In this document: one piece after another, positions 15,937 to 24,284 of the stretch
Layout: every line of letters begins with the position of its first letter
Position numbering within the stretch: the stretch's first letter is position 1
IMG/VR virus record: IMGVR_UViG_3300015076_000001
Span: 1-58,162 of that record
Source of the DNA: a virus
DNA length: 58,162 nt
Direction: 5' to 3' (one strand)
Notes under the pieces: generated by a model
Told to the model about the DNA's origin: nothing
What the model saw: the letters and a program-made list of their open reading frames with translations, nothing else
Database searches by the model: none
Program-made: the position numbers and the translations under genes

Positions 15937-18159
15937 TCACCCGGACTCGCCGATGCCGATGCCTACCCGCTGATCTTCGGGCACCTGATCTGGGCGCCAC
16001 ACACCCGTGACCGAGCATCGACAGCGAATTCCACCACTGCAATCCCGATAACCACCGGTCTTGGTGAAGATCCGGTCGTAAGGGCTGAGGTCTTCGGTGG
16101 TGCAGATGAACCGACCGTCAGCGACCCGGCAGGGCTCGCATTGGTTCTTGTCGAGGATGCCGGTCTGATAGATCGACCCGACCGGTCCGGACGCGAACGT
16201 CTTGACCCTGGCTTCCGTAGTGGAGGCGTGGAGCGCCCCGCCCACCTGCGCTTGCGTGGCCGCGGTGGACCGCTGGGTGAGGGTGACGTCGACCTGTGCG
16301 GCGACCTGCTCCCCCGACGTTCCGGGGGTGGCGATGCGGGTGGCTTCCCGGCCTGCGGCGAGGGCGAGATCAGCACCGAGATGGGCGGCCACGATCTCGG
16401 CCGTTGTGTCCAGCCCGAGGTCTGCCGCCGCCGAAGCGGTGAGGGTGACCCCGGAGGCGACGCCTTCCTTCACGGCCTGCGCGGCGGCGATGGTGGCCAA
16501 TGCGAGCATGGCGTCACGGAGGACATGGGCGCCCTGATCGGTGTCCACCGTAAGACTGGTGAGCGCGGCCAGGTCGTCGGCGTTGACAGCGTCGATGATC
16601 TGCTGACGTAGCTGAACCCGTTGAGCGGCGGTGATGTCCTGCCACCGCCTCATGAGCGCGTCTACGGCTTGCTGCCATGCCTCGTCGAGCGCGGACAGGT
16701 CCGGCTGGTCGGGGGTGTCGTCGGCTGCCGCGCGGATCTGGGTGTGGTCGTGGTCCTTCGGGGCAGCCTTGGCCTGGGCTTGCGCGGGTGCCTGCTGTGC
16801 CTGGGCTTGCGCCTTCTCGTTGTCGCTGGTCATGAAGCGGTGACCGTTCCACGCATCCAACGCTTCCTGCGGGATCTCGATACCCAGCAGGGGCAGGATC
16901 AGCGGTGCCAGAGACGGGGCACCCATCACGATCTTCGTGAGGAGTCCGCGGTTGGCGTCGTCGGATCCGTCGCCGAACTCGATGGCGGGGAGGCCGTACA
17001 ACTGGGCGGCCATGGTGGGGTTGAACCCTGCCGAGGCCAACCGGACCACAGCATCGACCTTCGATGCTCGGTCGGCGTTCTCCTCTTCCGCATCCGTCGG
17101 GACCGGGGACTCGAAGTCGAAGACGACACCCTTGCCTGTCGCCCCGAACATGGGGAGGAGGCGGCCGTTGAGGGCTTGCTTCCACCGTTCGAGGCGGGGC
17201 GCGGTGAGCATCTCCGCCATCTGCGACCTGGCAGCCTTGGCGGCGGCGAAGTTGACGCCGTCGGTGAGGCCCATGGTGGCGCGGGAGATGCCCCAGGCCT
17301 CGAAGATCTGATCGCGGGACAGGTTCCGCAGCGCGGACATGTCCAGGTCCTTCATGCTGAAGGACCGGTCGACCCATTTGCCGTGCTCGAGGATGGCAAC
17401 GCGGTGGGCGTTGCGGACGCCGCGGTGCTGTTCCTGCCACCGCTGACGGAGGGTGTCGAATTCGTCGTCGGTGAGGCCTTGTTCGACTTCGATGATGCCG
17501 CCGGGCTGGGCGGAGTTGGCGAAAAAGGCGCCCGTGTAGTCCGCTGCCGCGACCGCGCCTTGCAGGTCACGCATCAGGGCCTGGACCCGGCCCAGGCCGC
17601 GGTAGGGGTTGTTGGGGTTGGGGGTGCCCTTGACCTGGATGACGTCCTCGACGTCGAGGGGGATCTTGTCGCCGTCGGGGCTCTTGTAGATCCAGCCTTT
17701 GAGGTAGTTCTTGGGGTCGGGGACTTCGATCATGCGGTCGGGGCGTACCGGCCACAGCTCGACCGGGATCTTCCCGACCTTCACCACCACGAGGAACCCG
17801 TCACCGGTGGCGGAGAGTTCGATGTGCTGCTGCACCATCTCGATCAGCGCAGCCTGCGTCATGTGCGGGTTCGGGTTCGCCCACAAATTCGCCGCGGCGT
17901 GGCGTTCCGGGGGGATGACCTCACGGTCCCCCGTAGCCCCTGCTTTGGGGATGCGGTAGAGGTCCCAGTCGGGGTTGGCGACGGCGGTGCAAACCCGGTC
18001 GACCACGGCGAACAAGGTCGGGACCATGCTCATCTGGCCCATGGGCCCGCCGTTGTCGGCGCTGAAGCCGCTCATGGTGGAAGAGCGCGTGCTCGAGTAC
18101 GGCACCGGGGCTTCGTTGCGGACGGCGGGGCGCAGAGCCTTGCCGAGGAGAGAGGCCAC
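15937..18159 (-). CDS. portal protein fused to MuF-type minor head protein
   Basis: 740 aa, GTG at 18159. Residues 1-430 are an HK97/SPP1-type portal (VPTLFAVVDRVCTAVANPDWDLYRI, QHIELSATGDGFLVVVKVG, EDVIQVKGTPNPNNPYRGLGRVQAL, LRNLSRDQIFEAWGISRATMG). After a Gln/Ala linker (about 450-475) comes a helical region and a MuF-like end (about 600-740) with NQCEPCRVADGRF and GGYRDCSGGIRCRCSV. The portal forms the DNA-entry ring, and MuF domains are packaged with it and may enter the host. Most phages encode these as two genes; here they are one reading frame. Confidence 0.93.
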   Translation of the reverse strand: MASLLGKALRPAVRNEAPVPYSSTRSSTMSGFSADNGGPMGQMSMVPTLFAVVDRVCTAVANPDWDLYRIPKAGATGDREVIPPERHAAANLWANPNPHMTQAALIEMVQQHIELSATGDGFLVVVKVGKIPVELWPVRPDRMIEVPDPKNYLKGWIYKSPDGDKIPLDVEDVIQVKGTPNPNNPYRGLGRVQALMRDLQGAVAAADYTGAFFANSAQPGGIIEVEQGLTDDEFDTLRQRWQEQHRGVRNAHRVAILEHGKWVDRSFSMKDLDMSALRNLSRDQIFEAWGISRATMGLTDGVNFAAAKAARSQMAEMLTAPRLERWKQALNGRLLPMFGATGKGVVFDFESPVPTDAEEENADRASKVDAVVRLASAGFNPTMAAQLYGLPAIEFGDGSDDANRGLLTKIVMGAPSLAPLILPLLGIEIPQEALDAWNGHRFMTSDNEKAQAQAQQAPAQAQAKAAPKDHDHTQIRAAADDTPDQPDLSALDEAWQQAVDALMRRWQDITAAQRVQLRQQIIDAVNADDLAALTSLTVDTDQGAHVLRDAMLALATIAAAQAVKEGVASGVTLTASAAADLGLDTTAEIVAAHLGADLALAAGREATRIATPGTSGEQVAAQVDVTLTQRSTAATQAQVGGALHASTTEARVKTFASGPVGSIYQTGILDKNQCEPCRVADGRFICTTEDLSPYDRIFTKTGGYRDCSGGIRCRCSVTGVWRPDQVPEDQRVGIGIGESG

Positions 18160-18205
18160 GAGTACGCCCCTCCCGGGATAGGTTCAGTGGATCAAGCCGG
18201 GTCGG

Positions 18206-18385
18206 TCACCGTGACGATCGGGCGCGCCTTCGGTCACGGCGGTTAGCGACAATCGCCTTCGGTTCCGGTGGCCAGTCGATGCCGTAGGCGGCATGCAATG
18301 CCCGCTGAGACTCCAACTCGGCGCCCAGCGGTCGGGTACTCATCCGCTCGGGCATGTAGGCGCCGGGAGCGTAGGTGACCTTCAC
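18206..18385 (-). CDS. small basic protein upstream of portal
   Basis: 59 aa from GTG at 18385. VKVTYAPGAYMPERMSTRPLGAELESQRALHAAYGIDWPPEPK then a basic tail (NRRDRRRARSSR). Not recognised. It ends about 46 bases before the portal start and probably shares its message. Confidence 0.55.
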   Translation of the reverse strand: MKVTYAPGAYMPERMSTRPLGAELESQRALHAAYGIDWPPEPKAIVANRRDRRRARSSR

Positions 18386-18395
18386 GCGTCGCCCC

Positions 18396-18614
18396 TCACT
18401 TCGAGTCGTCGCACCGCGCGACGAACAACAGGACGGCAACACCGGCCGCGATCAGCCCGGCCCTGACGTCCCACATCCAGCATCCGGCGACCATGAGGCT
18501 GAGGCCCAGAGCGTCACCGACGAAGCGGAGCCCGGCTGGGGTGACTCGTCCCGTGAGGCTCTGCGTCCTCGCCGCGAGTTGGCGAACCAGGCTCTTGCTG
18601 TTCGTGGCGTACAC
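18396..18614 (-). CDS. small two-span membrane protein
   Basis: 72 aa from GTG at 18614, with GGAAGG upstream. An N-terminal basic region (SLVRQLAARTQSLTGRV) precedes two closely spaced hydrophobic helices (LGLSLMVAGCWMWDV and GLIAAGVAVLLFVA), ending ARCDDSK. First gene of the portal transcript. Function unknown; a membrane moron is possible. Confidence 0.6.
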   Translation of the reverse strand: MYATNSKSLVRQLAARTQSLTGRVTPAGLRFVGDALGLSLMVAGCWMWDVRAGLIAAGVAVLLFVARCDDSK

Positions 18615-18802
18615 GGGCTGCCTTCCGGGCGAATCGGACAAGATCAAAGTATCGACCTGCGAAAACGTGGCACCTGATCGAGCGCCGTCCCGAGTAGGAC
18701 TACTGTCGCCCCCGTCGCTCCCCCAGACCCCGGGCGCGCCGTCGAACCATGACGGGCGCCCGGGTTGGCGCTGGGGAGCGGCCAACCTAAGTGCCCTGCG
18801 TC

Positions 18803-18843
18803 GGCCCCGACACCGTGTGACCCCTCGCCGCGGTGTCGGGGCC
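18803..18843 (-). terminator. strong 13-bp hairpin between opposing gene sets
   Basis: Perfect inverted repeat GGCCCCGACACCG / CGGTGTCGGGGCC with a 15-base loop, followed on the + strand by TGTCTTCG. It lies between the start of the leftward membrane gene and the start of the rightward cassette, so it could stop leftward read-through from the terminase genes. A promoter for the portal operon must then lie at about 18620-18800; none was firmly identified. Confidence 0.7.
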
Positions 18844-18868
18844 TGTCTTCGCCCTAACCACTGCAACG

Positions 18869-19153
18869 ATGGGCGGCGTGATCGATCGCATCGACTTCCG
18901 AGACATGCCGCCCAAACCCATCCGCGAACACTGGTGCGCGTGGCTGCGCTGGCACGGCATCGAACCCAACGAGGTCATCGTTGCCGGGACCGACAGCTAC
19001 GGATGGATCGAACGGGACGAGGAGCGACGCCAGATCCGCTACCTCGGGAGCACGTTCGACGAGGCAGGTCGTCGGAGGCGTGAGCTCGTCGAGATCGTGC
19101 ACCAGTTGGAGGCCGTGCCGTCGCCGTTCCCTGCTGCCACGATGACACCGTGA
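18869..19153 (+). CDS. small acidic/basic protein, first of rightward cassette
   Basis: 94 aa from ATG at 18869; GTG at 18878 is the alternative. It contains IDRIDFRDMPPKPIREHWCAWLRWHGIEPNEVIVAGTDSYGWIERDEE, then a charged helix. No ribosome site is obvious, so the message may be leaderless. The stop overlaps the next start (GTGA at 19150), giving a coupled cassette transcribed against the structural operon. Function unknown; it looks like an accessory (moron) gene. Confidence 0.65.
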   Translation: MGGVIDRIDFRDMPPKPIREHWCAWLRWHGIEPNEVIVAGTDSYGWIERDEERRQIRYLGSTFDEAGRRRRELVEIVHQLEAVPSPFPAATMTP

Positions 19154-19410
19154 TCAACGACTTCCGGGTGGCTGTAGCCACCGACCTCGCCGACCTGCCC
19201 GACCACCAACGCCGTGACGTCATCGCCAAACTCCGGCAGTGGAAGCCACGCCTGGCGTCTACGCAGGGTCTGCTCGTCATCGGGTTGACCGTGCGAGCCA
19301 ACGGGGTAAGCGCGGCGGAGAAGCAGGCACGGGCCACAGTCGGGGACGTGCTGCCGTCAGGGAAGGTGACCGGGGTAGAGGTGCGGGCATCAGCGGGAGC
19401 GGCGAACTAG
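19150..19410 (+). CDS. small hypothetical protein, second of rightward cassette
   Basis: 86 aa, GTG at 19150. Helix-rich start (NDFRVAVATDLADLPDHQRRDVIAKLRQWKPRL) followed by LVIGLTVRANGVSAAEKQARATVGDVL and an Ala/Gly end. Its TAG shares a base with the next GTG. Not recognised. Confidence 0.65.
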   Translation: MINDFRVAVATDLADLPDHQRRDVIAKLRQWKPRLASTQGLLVIGLTVRANGVSAAEKQARATVGDVLPSGKVTGVEVRASAGAAN

Positions 19411-19637
19411 TGGCCATCCCCGTCGTCCTCATTGGAGGTGCTCAAGATGGTCGCCGTTTCGTCTACGACGCAGACCATCCGCCAGCGATGCTGGTTTTTC
19501 CGACGCCGCCAGATCTCGGCGCGCTGACCCGCATTGACGCCGAGGCCGTGCTCCCGGTCGAGTTCGGCACGATCATCTACGTTCCCGATGGGGCACGGGA
19601 CCGTTCCGGTGATCATCGCTACCTGATCCGCCGCTAG
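19410..19637 (+). CDS. small hypothetical protein, third of rightward cassette
   Basis: 75 aa from GTG at 19410, overlapping the previous stop by one base. It begins VAIPVVLIGGAQDGRRFVYDADHPPAMLVF and ends RDRSGDHRYLIRR. It ends 22 bases before the terminase stop on the other strand, with no obvious terminator between. Not recognised. Confidence 0.65.
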   Translation: MAIPVVLIGGAQDGRRFVYDADHPPAMLVFPTPPDLGALTRIDAEAVLPVEFGTIIYVPDGARDRSGDHRYLIRR

Positions 19638-19659
19638 CTCCGATGGCTGGCATCCCCGC

Positions 19660-21237
19660 TCACATGTGACGGATGCCGGGCCGCGCCATGTTCGCCAGGG
19701 CCGCAGCGTGCGTCATCGCGTCGACCCGGTCAGGACTGTCTTGACCGGGCTGCCACGTCGCAGCCTCATGTTCTAGCTTGGGGTGCGTGCCGACCATGCA
19801 GGCGCGGCCGGTCTCGAACATCGGCGCAACCCACAGCATGCGTTCCTGCTTCGTGCCCTTCGCAGTGATCGCGCGCAGGCTCGGGCCGGACGGATGGGCC
19901 AGCACCGCGTCGACGTCCTCGACGGTGAGCTCGGCCAGTTGTTGCGTGACGAGTTCGCGGCGTTCGGTGGAGGCGTCGGGGCCGACGATCCGCGATAGCG
20001 CCTGACCGTGGTCGTGCTCGGTTTCAGCGAGCGCAGTGGCCTGTTCGACGAGGTTGGCCTGCGCGTCCTTGATGCGTTTCGGCAGCTGTGACAGCGACTT
20101 CTCGTAGGCGAGCGTGGGGGCGTTGCGCCGGACGCAGGTGAGCAACGCCATCCGCGCCCACCTGGCAACGGTCATCGGCGCGGAGAGGTCGTCCATGATG
20201 TAGATCTTGCCGGTGGCGCGATGCCAACCGGCGAGGATCATCCCGGCCTCGTCGCCGTCGCCTTCGTTGTCGGCTGGGTCCACAACCAGAGTGAGGTCGC
20301 AGCCATCGGGTAGCTGGGTGAGCCGCCAGGTGTCGAACCACTTGGACTTGAAGACGCCGCCCTCGAGTGGGGCCGGTCGTCCCTGGTAGAGCGCGGCGAA
20401 CGTTCTCTCGCCGACGTCCTTACGGGTCTGCTCCCAGTCCTCCACCGTGCGACCACGAGCGGAGACCAGCCACTCCCCCGCCGGGCGGTCGAGAGCGTCC
20501 TCGGTCTTACCGTCCGCCAACGCTGGGATGTTGACGCTCGGCCAGCCTTCGGCGATGCGCCTGCCCGCGAGGTCGTCCTCCACCCAGCGGGTCTGCACCA
20601 CGATGACGGGTGCGCCGGGGGCGAGGCGGGTGCGGGCGACCGATGACCACCAGTCGTGCAGGGTGTCCCGCACCGTCTCGGAGTCGGCGTCCTTCTGGTT
20701 ACGCAGAGGGTCGTCGATGAACAGGACATCCGCGGGCTTGCCGGTCAGTGAACCGCCGACGCCGACGGTGACCATGCCGCCGACGTGGCCGTCGAGCTGC
20801 CAGTCCGAGGCGTCCGCGTGGTCGCGCGACACCGACAGCCCAAGCTCGCGGCCGTGGGTTTGGACGTAGCCGCGGACCATCCGACCTGACGAGCGGGCCA
20901 GCGATGCAGCGTACGACGCGTAGACGATGCGCCGGTCAGGGTCGTCGGCGAGCAGCCACGTGCACAGCCAGCGTGCGATCGAGGTCTTGCCCTCTTGTGG
21001 GGGCACCGAGACGACCAGCCGGCCGTCTCGGGTCCGCGCGACCTCACGCAGCCGGTCCGCCAGCAACTCGAGCGCGGGAGTGCGGACAGTGGTCTGGTCG
21101 AACCGGGACGCCAAATCCAGCGGGGTTGGGCATTCGCGAGTGATGCGGAGCCGTGCCGCATGGGCTCGGGTTCGTGCCGCGAGCGCGGCCTGCTCTTCTG
21201 GTGACAGGTCGCGGACGAGTTCGGCGACCGCCGTCAT
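19660..21237 (-). CDS. terminase large subunit
   Basis: 525 aa from ATG at 21237, which overlaps the small-subunit stop (ATGA). The packaging ATPase has an atypical Walker A (VSVPPQEGKTS, about 77-86), Walker B with catalytic acid (VLFIDDP, about 171-177) and a coupling motif (VIVVQTRW). The nuclease domain begins near 320 (LTLVVDPADNEGDGDEAG) with a further acidic cluster (YEKSLSQ, DSPDRVDAMTHA). It drives DNA into the prohead and cuts the concatemer. Confidence 0.93.
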   Translation of the reverse strand: MTAVAELVRDLSPEEQAALAARTRAHAARLRITRECPTPLDLASRFDQTTVRTPALELLADRLREVARTRDGRLVVSVPPQEGKTSIARWLCTWLLADDPDRRIVYASYAASLARSSGRMVRGYVQTHGRELGLSVSRDHADASDWQLDGHVGGMVTVGVGGSLTGKPADVLFIDDPLRNQKDADSETVRDTLHDWWSSVARTRLAPGAPVIVVQTRWVEDDLAGRRIAEGWPSVNIPALADGKTEDALDRPAGEWLVSARGRTVEDWEQTRKDVGERTFAALYQGRPAPLEGGVFKSKWFDTWRLTQLPDGCDLTLVVDPADNEGDGDEAGMILAGWHRATGKIYIMDDLSAPMTVARWARMALLTCVRRNAPTLAYEKSLSQLPKRIKDAQANLVEQATALAETEHDHGQALSRIVGPDASTERRELVTQQLAELTVEDVDAVLAHPSGPSLRAITAKGTKQERMLWVAPMFETGRACMVGTHPKLEHEAATWQPGQDSPDRVDAMTHAAALANMARPGIRHM

Positions 21238-21662
21238 GGCTTCGCGCGCAGCGCCATCTCCGCCGCCAGTTCGGCGACAGCGGCGTCGACATCGGCGGAA
21301 GCGTGGGTGACGGTGGCGGAGATCTTCTCCGGCGCGTCCAAGCCGTGGAGCTTCGCGCGGCGTTCCATCAGCCGGATCACGGTCTCCGCGGAGCGGACGT
21401 GACCCTTCATCGCCTGCGGCCACAGGGCCAACAGCAGCTGGTCGAGGCGTTCGAGTTCGAGGGCGAACACGACCTCGGCCTCATCCTTCGGCACCTCGGC
21501 CAGGGCTTGCTTGACGGCGCGTTGCGCGGAGCCGCGGTTGGTGTAGCCGACACGGTCTGCGATGGCGTCGTAGGTGGCTCCCGCCTTGCGGAGCTTCAAC
21601 GCTTCGCGGCGCTTCTCGGCGGCTTCGATGCGGCGGGGGGATGCCATGTCCTCAGCCATCAT
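21234..21662 (-). CDS. terminase small subunit
   Basis: 142 aa, ATG at 21662 overlapping the methylase stop. Residues 10-55 carry a helix-turn-helix (EKRREALKLRKAGATYDAIADRVGYTNRGSAQRAV), then helical oligomerisation segments (ELERLDQLLLALWPQAMKG, AETVIRLMERRAKLHGLD). It recognises the packaging site and recruits the large subunit encoded next. Confidence 0.82.
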   Translation of the reverse strand: MMAEDMASPRRIEAAEKRREALKLRKAGATYDAIADRVGYTNRGSAQRAVKQALAEVPKDEAEVVFALELERLDQLLLALWPQAMKGHVRSAETVIRLMERRAKLHGLDAPEKISATVTHASADVDAAVAELAAEMALRAKP

Positions 21663-23245
21663 TCCCCCGTGAAGTCGTGTGGGATGCCGTCACGGGTGGG
21701 CTTAACACCCGTGTGTTCCTGGTAGCGACGGCAGATGACGTCGACATAACCCGGGTCGAGCTCGCAAGCAACGACCGTCCGGTTCAGATGGTGGGCGGCG
21801 ATGAACTCGGGGCCGCTGCCACCGAAGGGGACGCCGATGACGTCGCCAGCCTCGCTGCTCGACTTGAAGGCCCGCTCAACCATCGCGACCGGCTTGGGGG
21901 TGGCGTGGCCCTGGCGCTCTTCGCCTGTGACCCGGGGGAACTCCCAGACGTCGCGCATGACGTCGTGGGCGTTATCGAAGAACGTGCGTGACTCGCGGAG
22001 TTGCGCGGACAGTTCCCGACGGTGGGCGTTGCCGCCGCCCTTCACCTCAGGGAACATCTCCGCGAACAGCTCGTCGTAGTCCTTGGTGAACGCGCGACCG
22101 GCCGCGGCCTGCTGCAGCGTCCAGTAGTGCTGCGCGGAGATAGGCGCGAACTGTGAGCGGCTGAACCAGTGCCCGGCCATCTGGGTGGCGGTGAGGCCGT
22201 TGACGTCCCGGTTGGTCCAGCCAACCTTGTCGCGCTCGACTTCTAACCACGCGCGCAGCGGCTCGTAGCCTTCCCAGAAGTCGTCCTTGTTCTGGTTGCC
22301 GAGGAACTGCTCGCCGCGCATGAGGAACAGGCATCGCTCGGTTGCGGTCGGGAATGAGTGCTCGAGCGCGGAGCGCATCCCGGGCGTGCTGCCTTTGTCC
22401 CAGACGATCTCGTTGCGGACGAGAAGCTCGTCGGAGGCGAGACCACCCACCCACCAGAGCCGCCACAGGTCGGGGGCGTTACCCCAGATGTAGGCGGAGC
22501 CATTCTCGGCGAGCGTGGGGAGCCATGCCTTCCACCAGCGCATCTGGAACTCGTCGAGCTTGGGGCCGTACAGGTTGTCGTTGAGGACCCCGTCGGCTTC
22601 CTTGCCCATGCCGTAGGGCGGGTCGGCGTGGATGAGGGTCAGCGTGGCCTCGCCGACGACGCGTTTGACGTCTGCCGGGTTGGTGCTGTCGCCGCAGAGC
22701 AGACGGTGGGGGCCGAGTTCCCACAGGTCGCCGAGCGCACTGACGGGCTCCGCGGGGGGGTCGGGTGTGGCGTCGTCCGGGGTGAGGCCTGCGCCGGCAC
22801 CGCCGTTGTCGTCTTCCAGCCCGTCTAAGGCCGCTTCGAGCGCTGCGAGGTCGCCTGCGTCGTAGCCGGTGCCGTCGAGGTCGGGCAGGTCGGCGAGCAG
22901 TTCAAGCAAGAGCCGGTCGTCGTACTCACCCAAGTCCGAAGACCGGTTATCAGCTGCCACAATGCGTGCGGCCTGGTCGTCGTCCACGTCCACCGTGACC
23001 GCTGCGACGGTTTCCCAGCCGAGATCACGGGCGGCCATGAGGGTGTGGTTCCCGGCCAACACCTCGTTGGGGCGGCCGGTGTAAGTACCCGCGTTGATCA
23101 GGATGGGCTTGAACTGCCCGTTGACCCGGAGCGACTGTGCGATGACTGCGGTGTTGCCACGTCGTGGGTTGCGGTGATACGTGCGCAGTTCGGCGACGGG
23201 GACGGTGGTGGTTTCGAGGTTGTGCACCCGGTTGGTTGTGGTCAC
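21659..23245 (-). CDS. ParB-like nuclease domain fused to DNA methyltransferase
   Basis: 528 aa, GTG at 23245. Residues 12-110 are a ParB/sulfiredoxin-like domain (PVAELRTYHRNPRRGN, IAQSLRVNGQFKPILIN, GNHTLMAARDLGW). Residues 165-520 are an amino-methyltransferase of the beta order: DPPYGMG at about 208 (catalytic motif IV), and GDVIGVPFGGSGPEFIAAHHLNRTVVACELDPGYVDVICRR (SAM-binding motif I) near the end. It probably makes N6-methyladenine or N4-methylcytosine, protecting phage DNA from restriction or marking packaging. It sits directly upstream of the terminase genes. Confidence 0.9.
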   Translation of the reverse strand: MTTTNRVHNLETTTVPVAELRTYHRNPRRGNTAVIAQSLRVNGQFKPILINAGTYTGRPNEVLAGNHTLMAARDLGWETVAAVTVDVDDDQAARIVAADNRSSDLGEYDDRLLLELLADLPDLDGTGYDAGDLAALEAALDGLEDDNGGAGAGLTPDDATPDPPAEPVSALGDLWELGPHRLLCGDSTNPADVKRVVGEATLTLIHADPPYGMGKEADGVLNDNLYGPKLDEFQMRWWKAWLPTLAENGSAYIWGNAPDLWRLWWVGGLASDELLVRNEIVWDKGSTPGMRSALEHSFPTATERCLFLMRGEQFLGNQNKDDFWEGYEPLRAWLEVERDKVGWTNRDVNGLTATQMAGHWFSRSQFAPISAQHYWTLQQAAAGRAFTKDYDELFAEMFPEVKGGGNAHRRELSAQLRESRTFFDNAHDVMRDVWEFPRVTGEERQGHATPKPVAMVERAFKSSSEAGDVIGVPFGGSGPEFIAAHHLNRTVVACELDPGYVDVICRRYQEHTGVKPTRDGIPHDFTGE

Positions 23246-23352
23246 GGGCGGTCACCTGTCGCGTGGTCGGTGATGGCCAGCCATGCCCGGAGTGCGGTGT
23301 CGGTGGCGACGATCAGGCAGGCCCGTACAGCGTCAAACAGGAGGCTGGTCAC
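23242..23352 (-). CDS. 36-aa small protein
   Basis: GTG at 23352 overlaps the stop of the nuclease-like gene (GTGA), and its own TGA overlaps the methylase GTG. One hydrophobic helix (TSLLFDAVRACLIVATDTALRAWLAI) then DHATGDRP. The double stop-start overlap argues for translation. Function unknown. Confidence 0.55.
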   Translation of the reverse strand: MTSLLFDAVRACLIVATDTALRAWLAITDHATGDRP

Positions 23353-23735
23353 GGTCTGACCGTAACCGGGGCGGTGGCTGGGATCGGCCACGGTGGTACC
23401 GGGGCGACACCGTGCCCATCCCAGACGGCTGCGTAGCCGTCAGCCACCATCTGCTGGGCGAGGTCGACGCCTGCCGTGGTGTCGATTTGGCAGTCCCAAC
23501 GGGCGTACTTGTCCGGGCCGAAGCAGGTCACCGTGACCGGCGTCCCGACCGGGGCAAGGGTGGCGAGGTGGACGAGCGCGGCCTTGCCTGCGGGGGTCGC
23601 GAGTTCGGCGGCGTTGATTCCCGACAACCTCACGTCGACGAGCACTGACACGTTCATGCCGAGGGAGACTGTCACCCGCAGGGTGTCGCCGTCGTGGAGG
23701 GATGCGACCGTGCCGGGATACACGCGGGCAGTCAC
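23349..23735 (-). CDS. staphylococcal nuclease-like (SNase/TNase fold) protein
   Basis: 128 aa. It shows the OB-type SNase pattern: VYPGTVASLHDGDTLRVTVSLG (metal-site Asp in HDGDT), VDVRLSGINAAEL (active-site Arg and Glu region), GKAALVHLATL, then DLAQQMVADGYAAVWDGHG. The last is equivalent to the LVxxGxAxV end of the family. It is shorter than thermonuclease and may keep or lack full activity. In this module it could trim DNA or RNA around packaging. Confidence 0.75.
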   Translation of the reverse strand: MTARVYPGTVASLHDGDTLRVTVSLGMNVSVLVDVRLSGINAAELATPAGKAALVHLATLAPVGTPVTVTCFGPDKYARWDCQIDTTAGVDLAQQMVADGYAAVWDGHGVAPVPPWPIPATAPVTVRP

Positions 23736-23944
23736 TGCGGCGACGGCCCGATCGCGGAAACGATCTGGATCACCTGCGGTAGCACGATGCCGCGGGCCTG
23801 CTCATCAGTCCAGCCCATCGCCTTTGTGCGGGACACGATGCCTTCGGCGAGGTCGAGGATGACTTGCCAGCCCTCCATGACGGGGCCCATCTGCTCGAGC
23901 ACGAGGCGGCGCATGTCGTCGGGGGTGGCTGCGGGGTCGCTCAT
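23732..23944 (-). CDS. small helical protein
   Basis: 70 aa, ATG start and stop both in 4-base overlaps with neighbours. All-helical: PDDMRRLVLEQMGPVMEGWQVILDLAEGIVSRTKAMGWTDEQARGIVLPQVIQIV. Not recognised. Confidence 0.6.
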   Translation of the reverse strand: MSDPAATPDDMRRLVLEQMGPVMEGWQVILDLAEGIVSRTKAMGWTDEQARGIVLPQVIQIVSAIGPSPQ

Positions 23945-24180
23945 GCGTCGCTCCCGTAGGCAGCGTCACGGGCCCGGCGCAACGACCGGATGAGCCGGTT
24001 GATCTGCGCCCGGTCCAAGTCCATCCACAGGCCGGGGTCTGCCACGACACCATCGATAGCGATCTCGGATTGTGGTCCGTTGACGACGCCGATTTGGACG
24101 GTGGTGTCTCGGCCCCAGCCGACGGCGACGTGGCTGATCAGGCCGGTCGTGCCGTTGCCGTAGACGACTTCTTTCGGCAT
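23941..24180 (-). CDS. small hypothetical protein
   Basis: 79 aa, starting at ATG 24180 because GGAGG lies 5 bases upstream; a GTG at 24195 lies before that site. It contains KEVVYGNGTTGLISHVAVGWGRDTTVQIGVVNGP and a C-terminal helix (DRAQINRLIRSLRRARDAAYG). First gene of the leftward packaging operon. Its upstream region is shared with the divergent lsr2 gene. Confidence 0.65.
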   Translation of the reverse strand: MPKEVVYGNGTTGLISHVAVGWGRDTTVQIGVVNGPQSEIAIDGVVADPGLWMDLDRAQINRLIRSLRRARDAAYGSDA

Positions 24181-24284
24181 TCTTTCCTCCGTCACGGAGA
24201 GCCCATCACGGGCTTATTGGTGGGCATGAGAGGATCGGCGTTCCGCCCGAATGTCGGGCCCAATCAATCTGGGGAGATGCACGT

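Noticed and set aside
16621-18246. Long open frame on the + strand (541 codons)
   Set aside because: It mirrors the portal-MuF gene. Its sequence is Gly/Val/Arg-rich with no domain, as expected for the shadow of a GC-rich gene.
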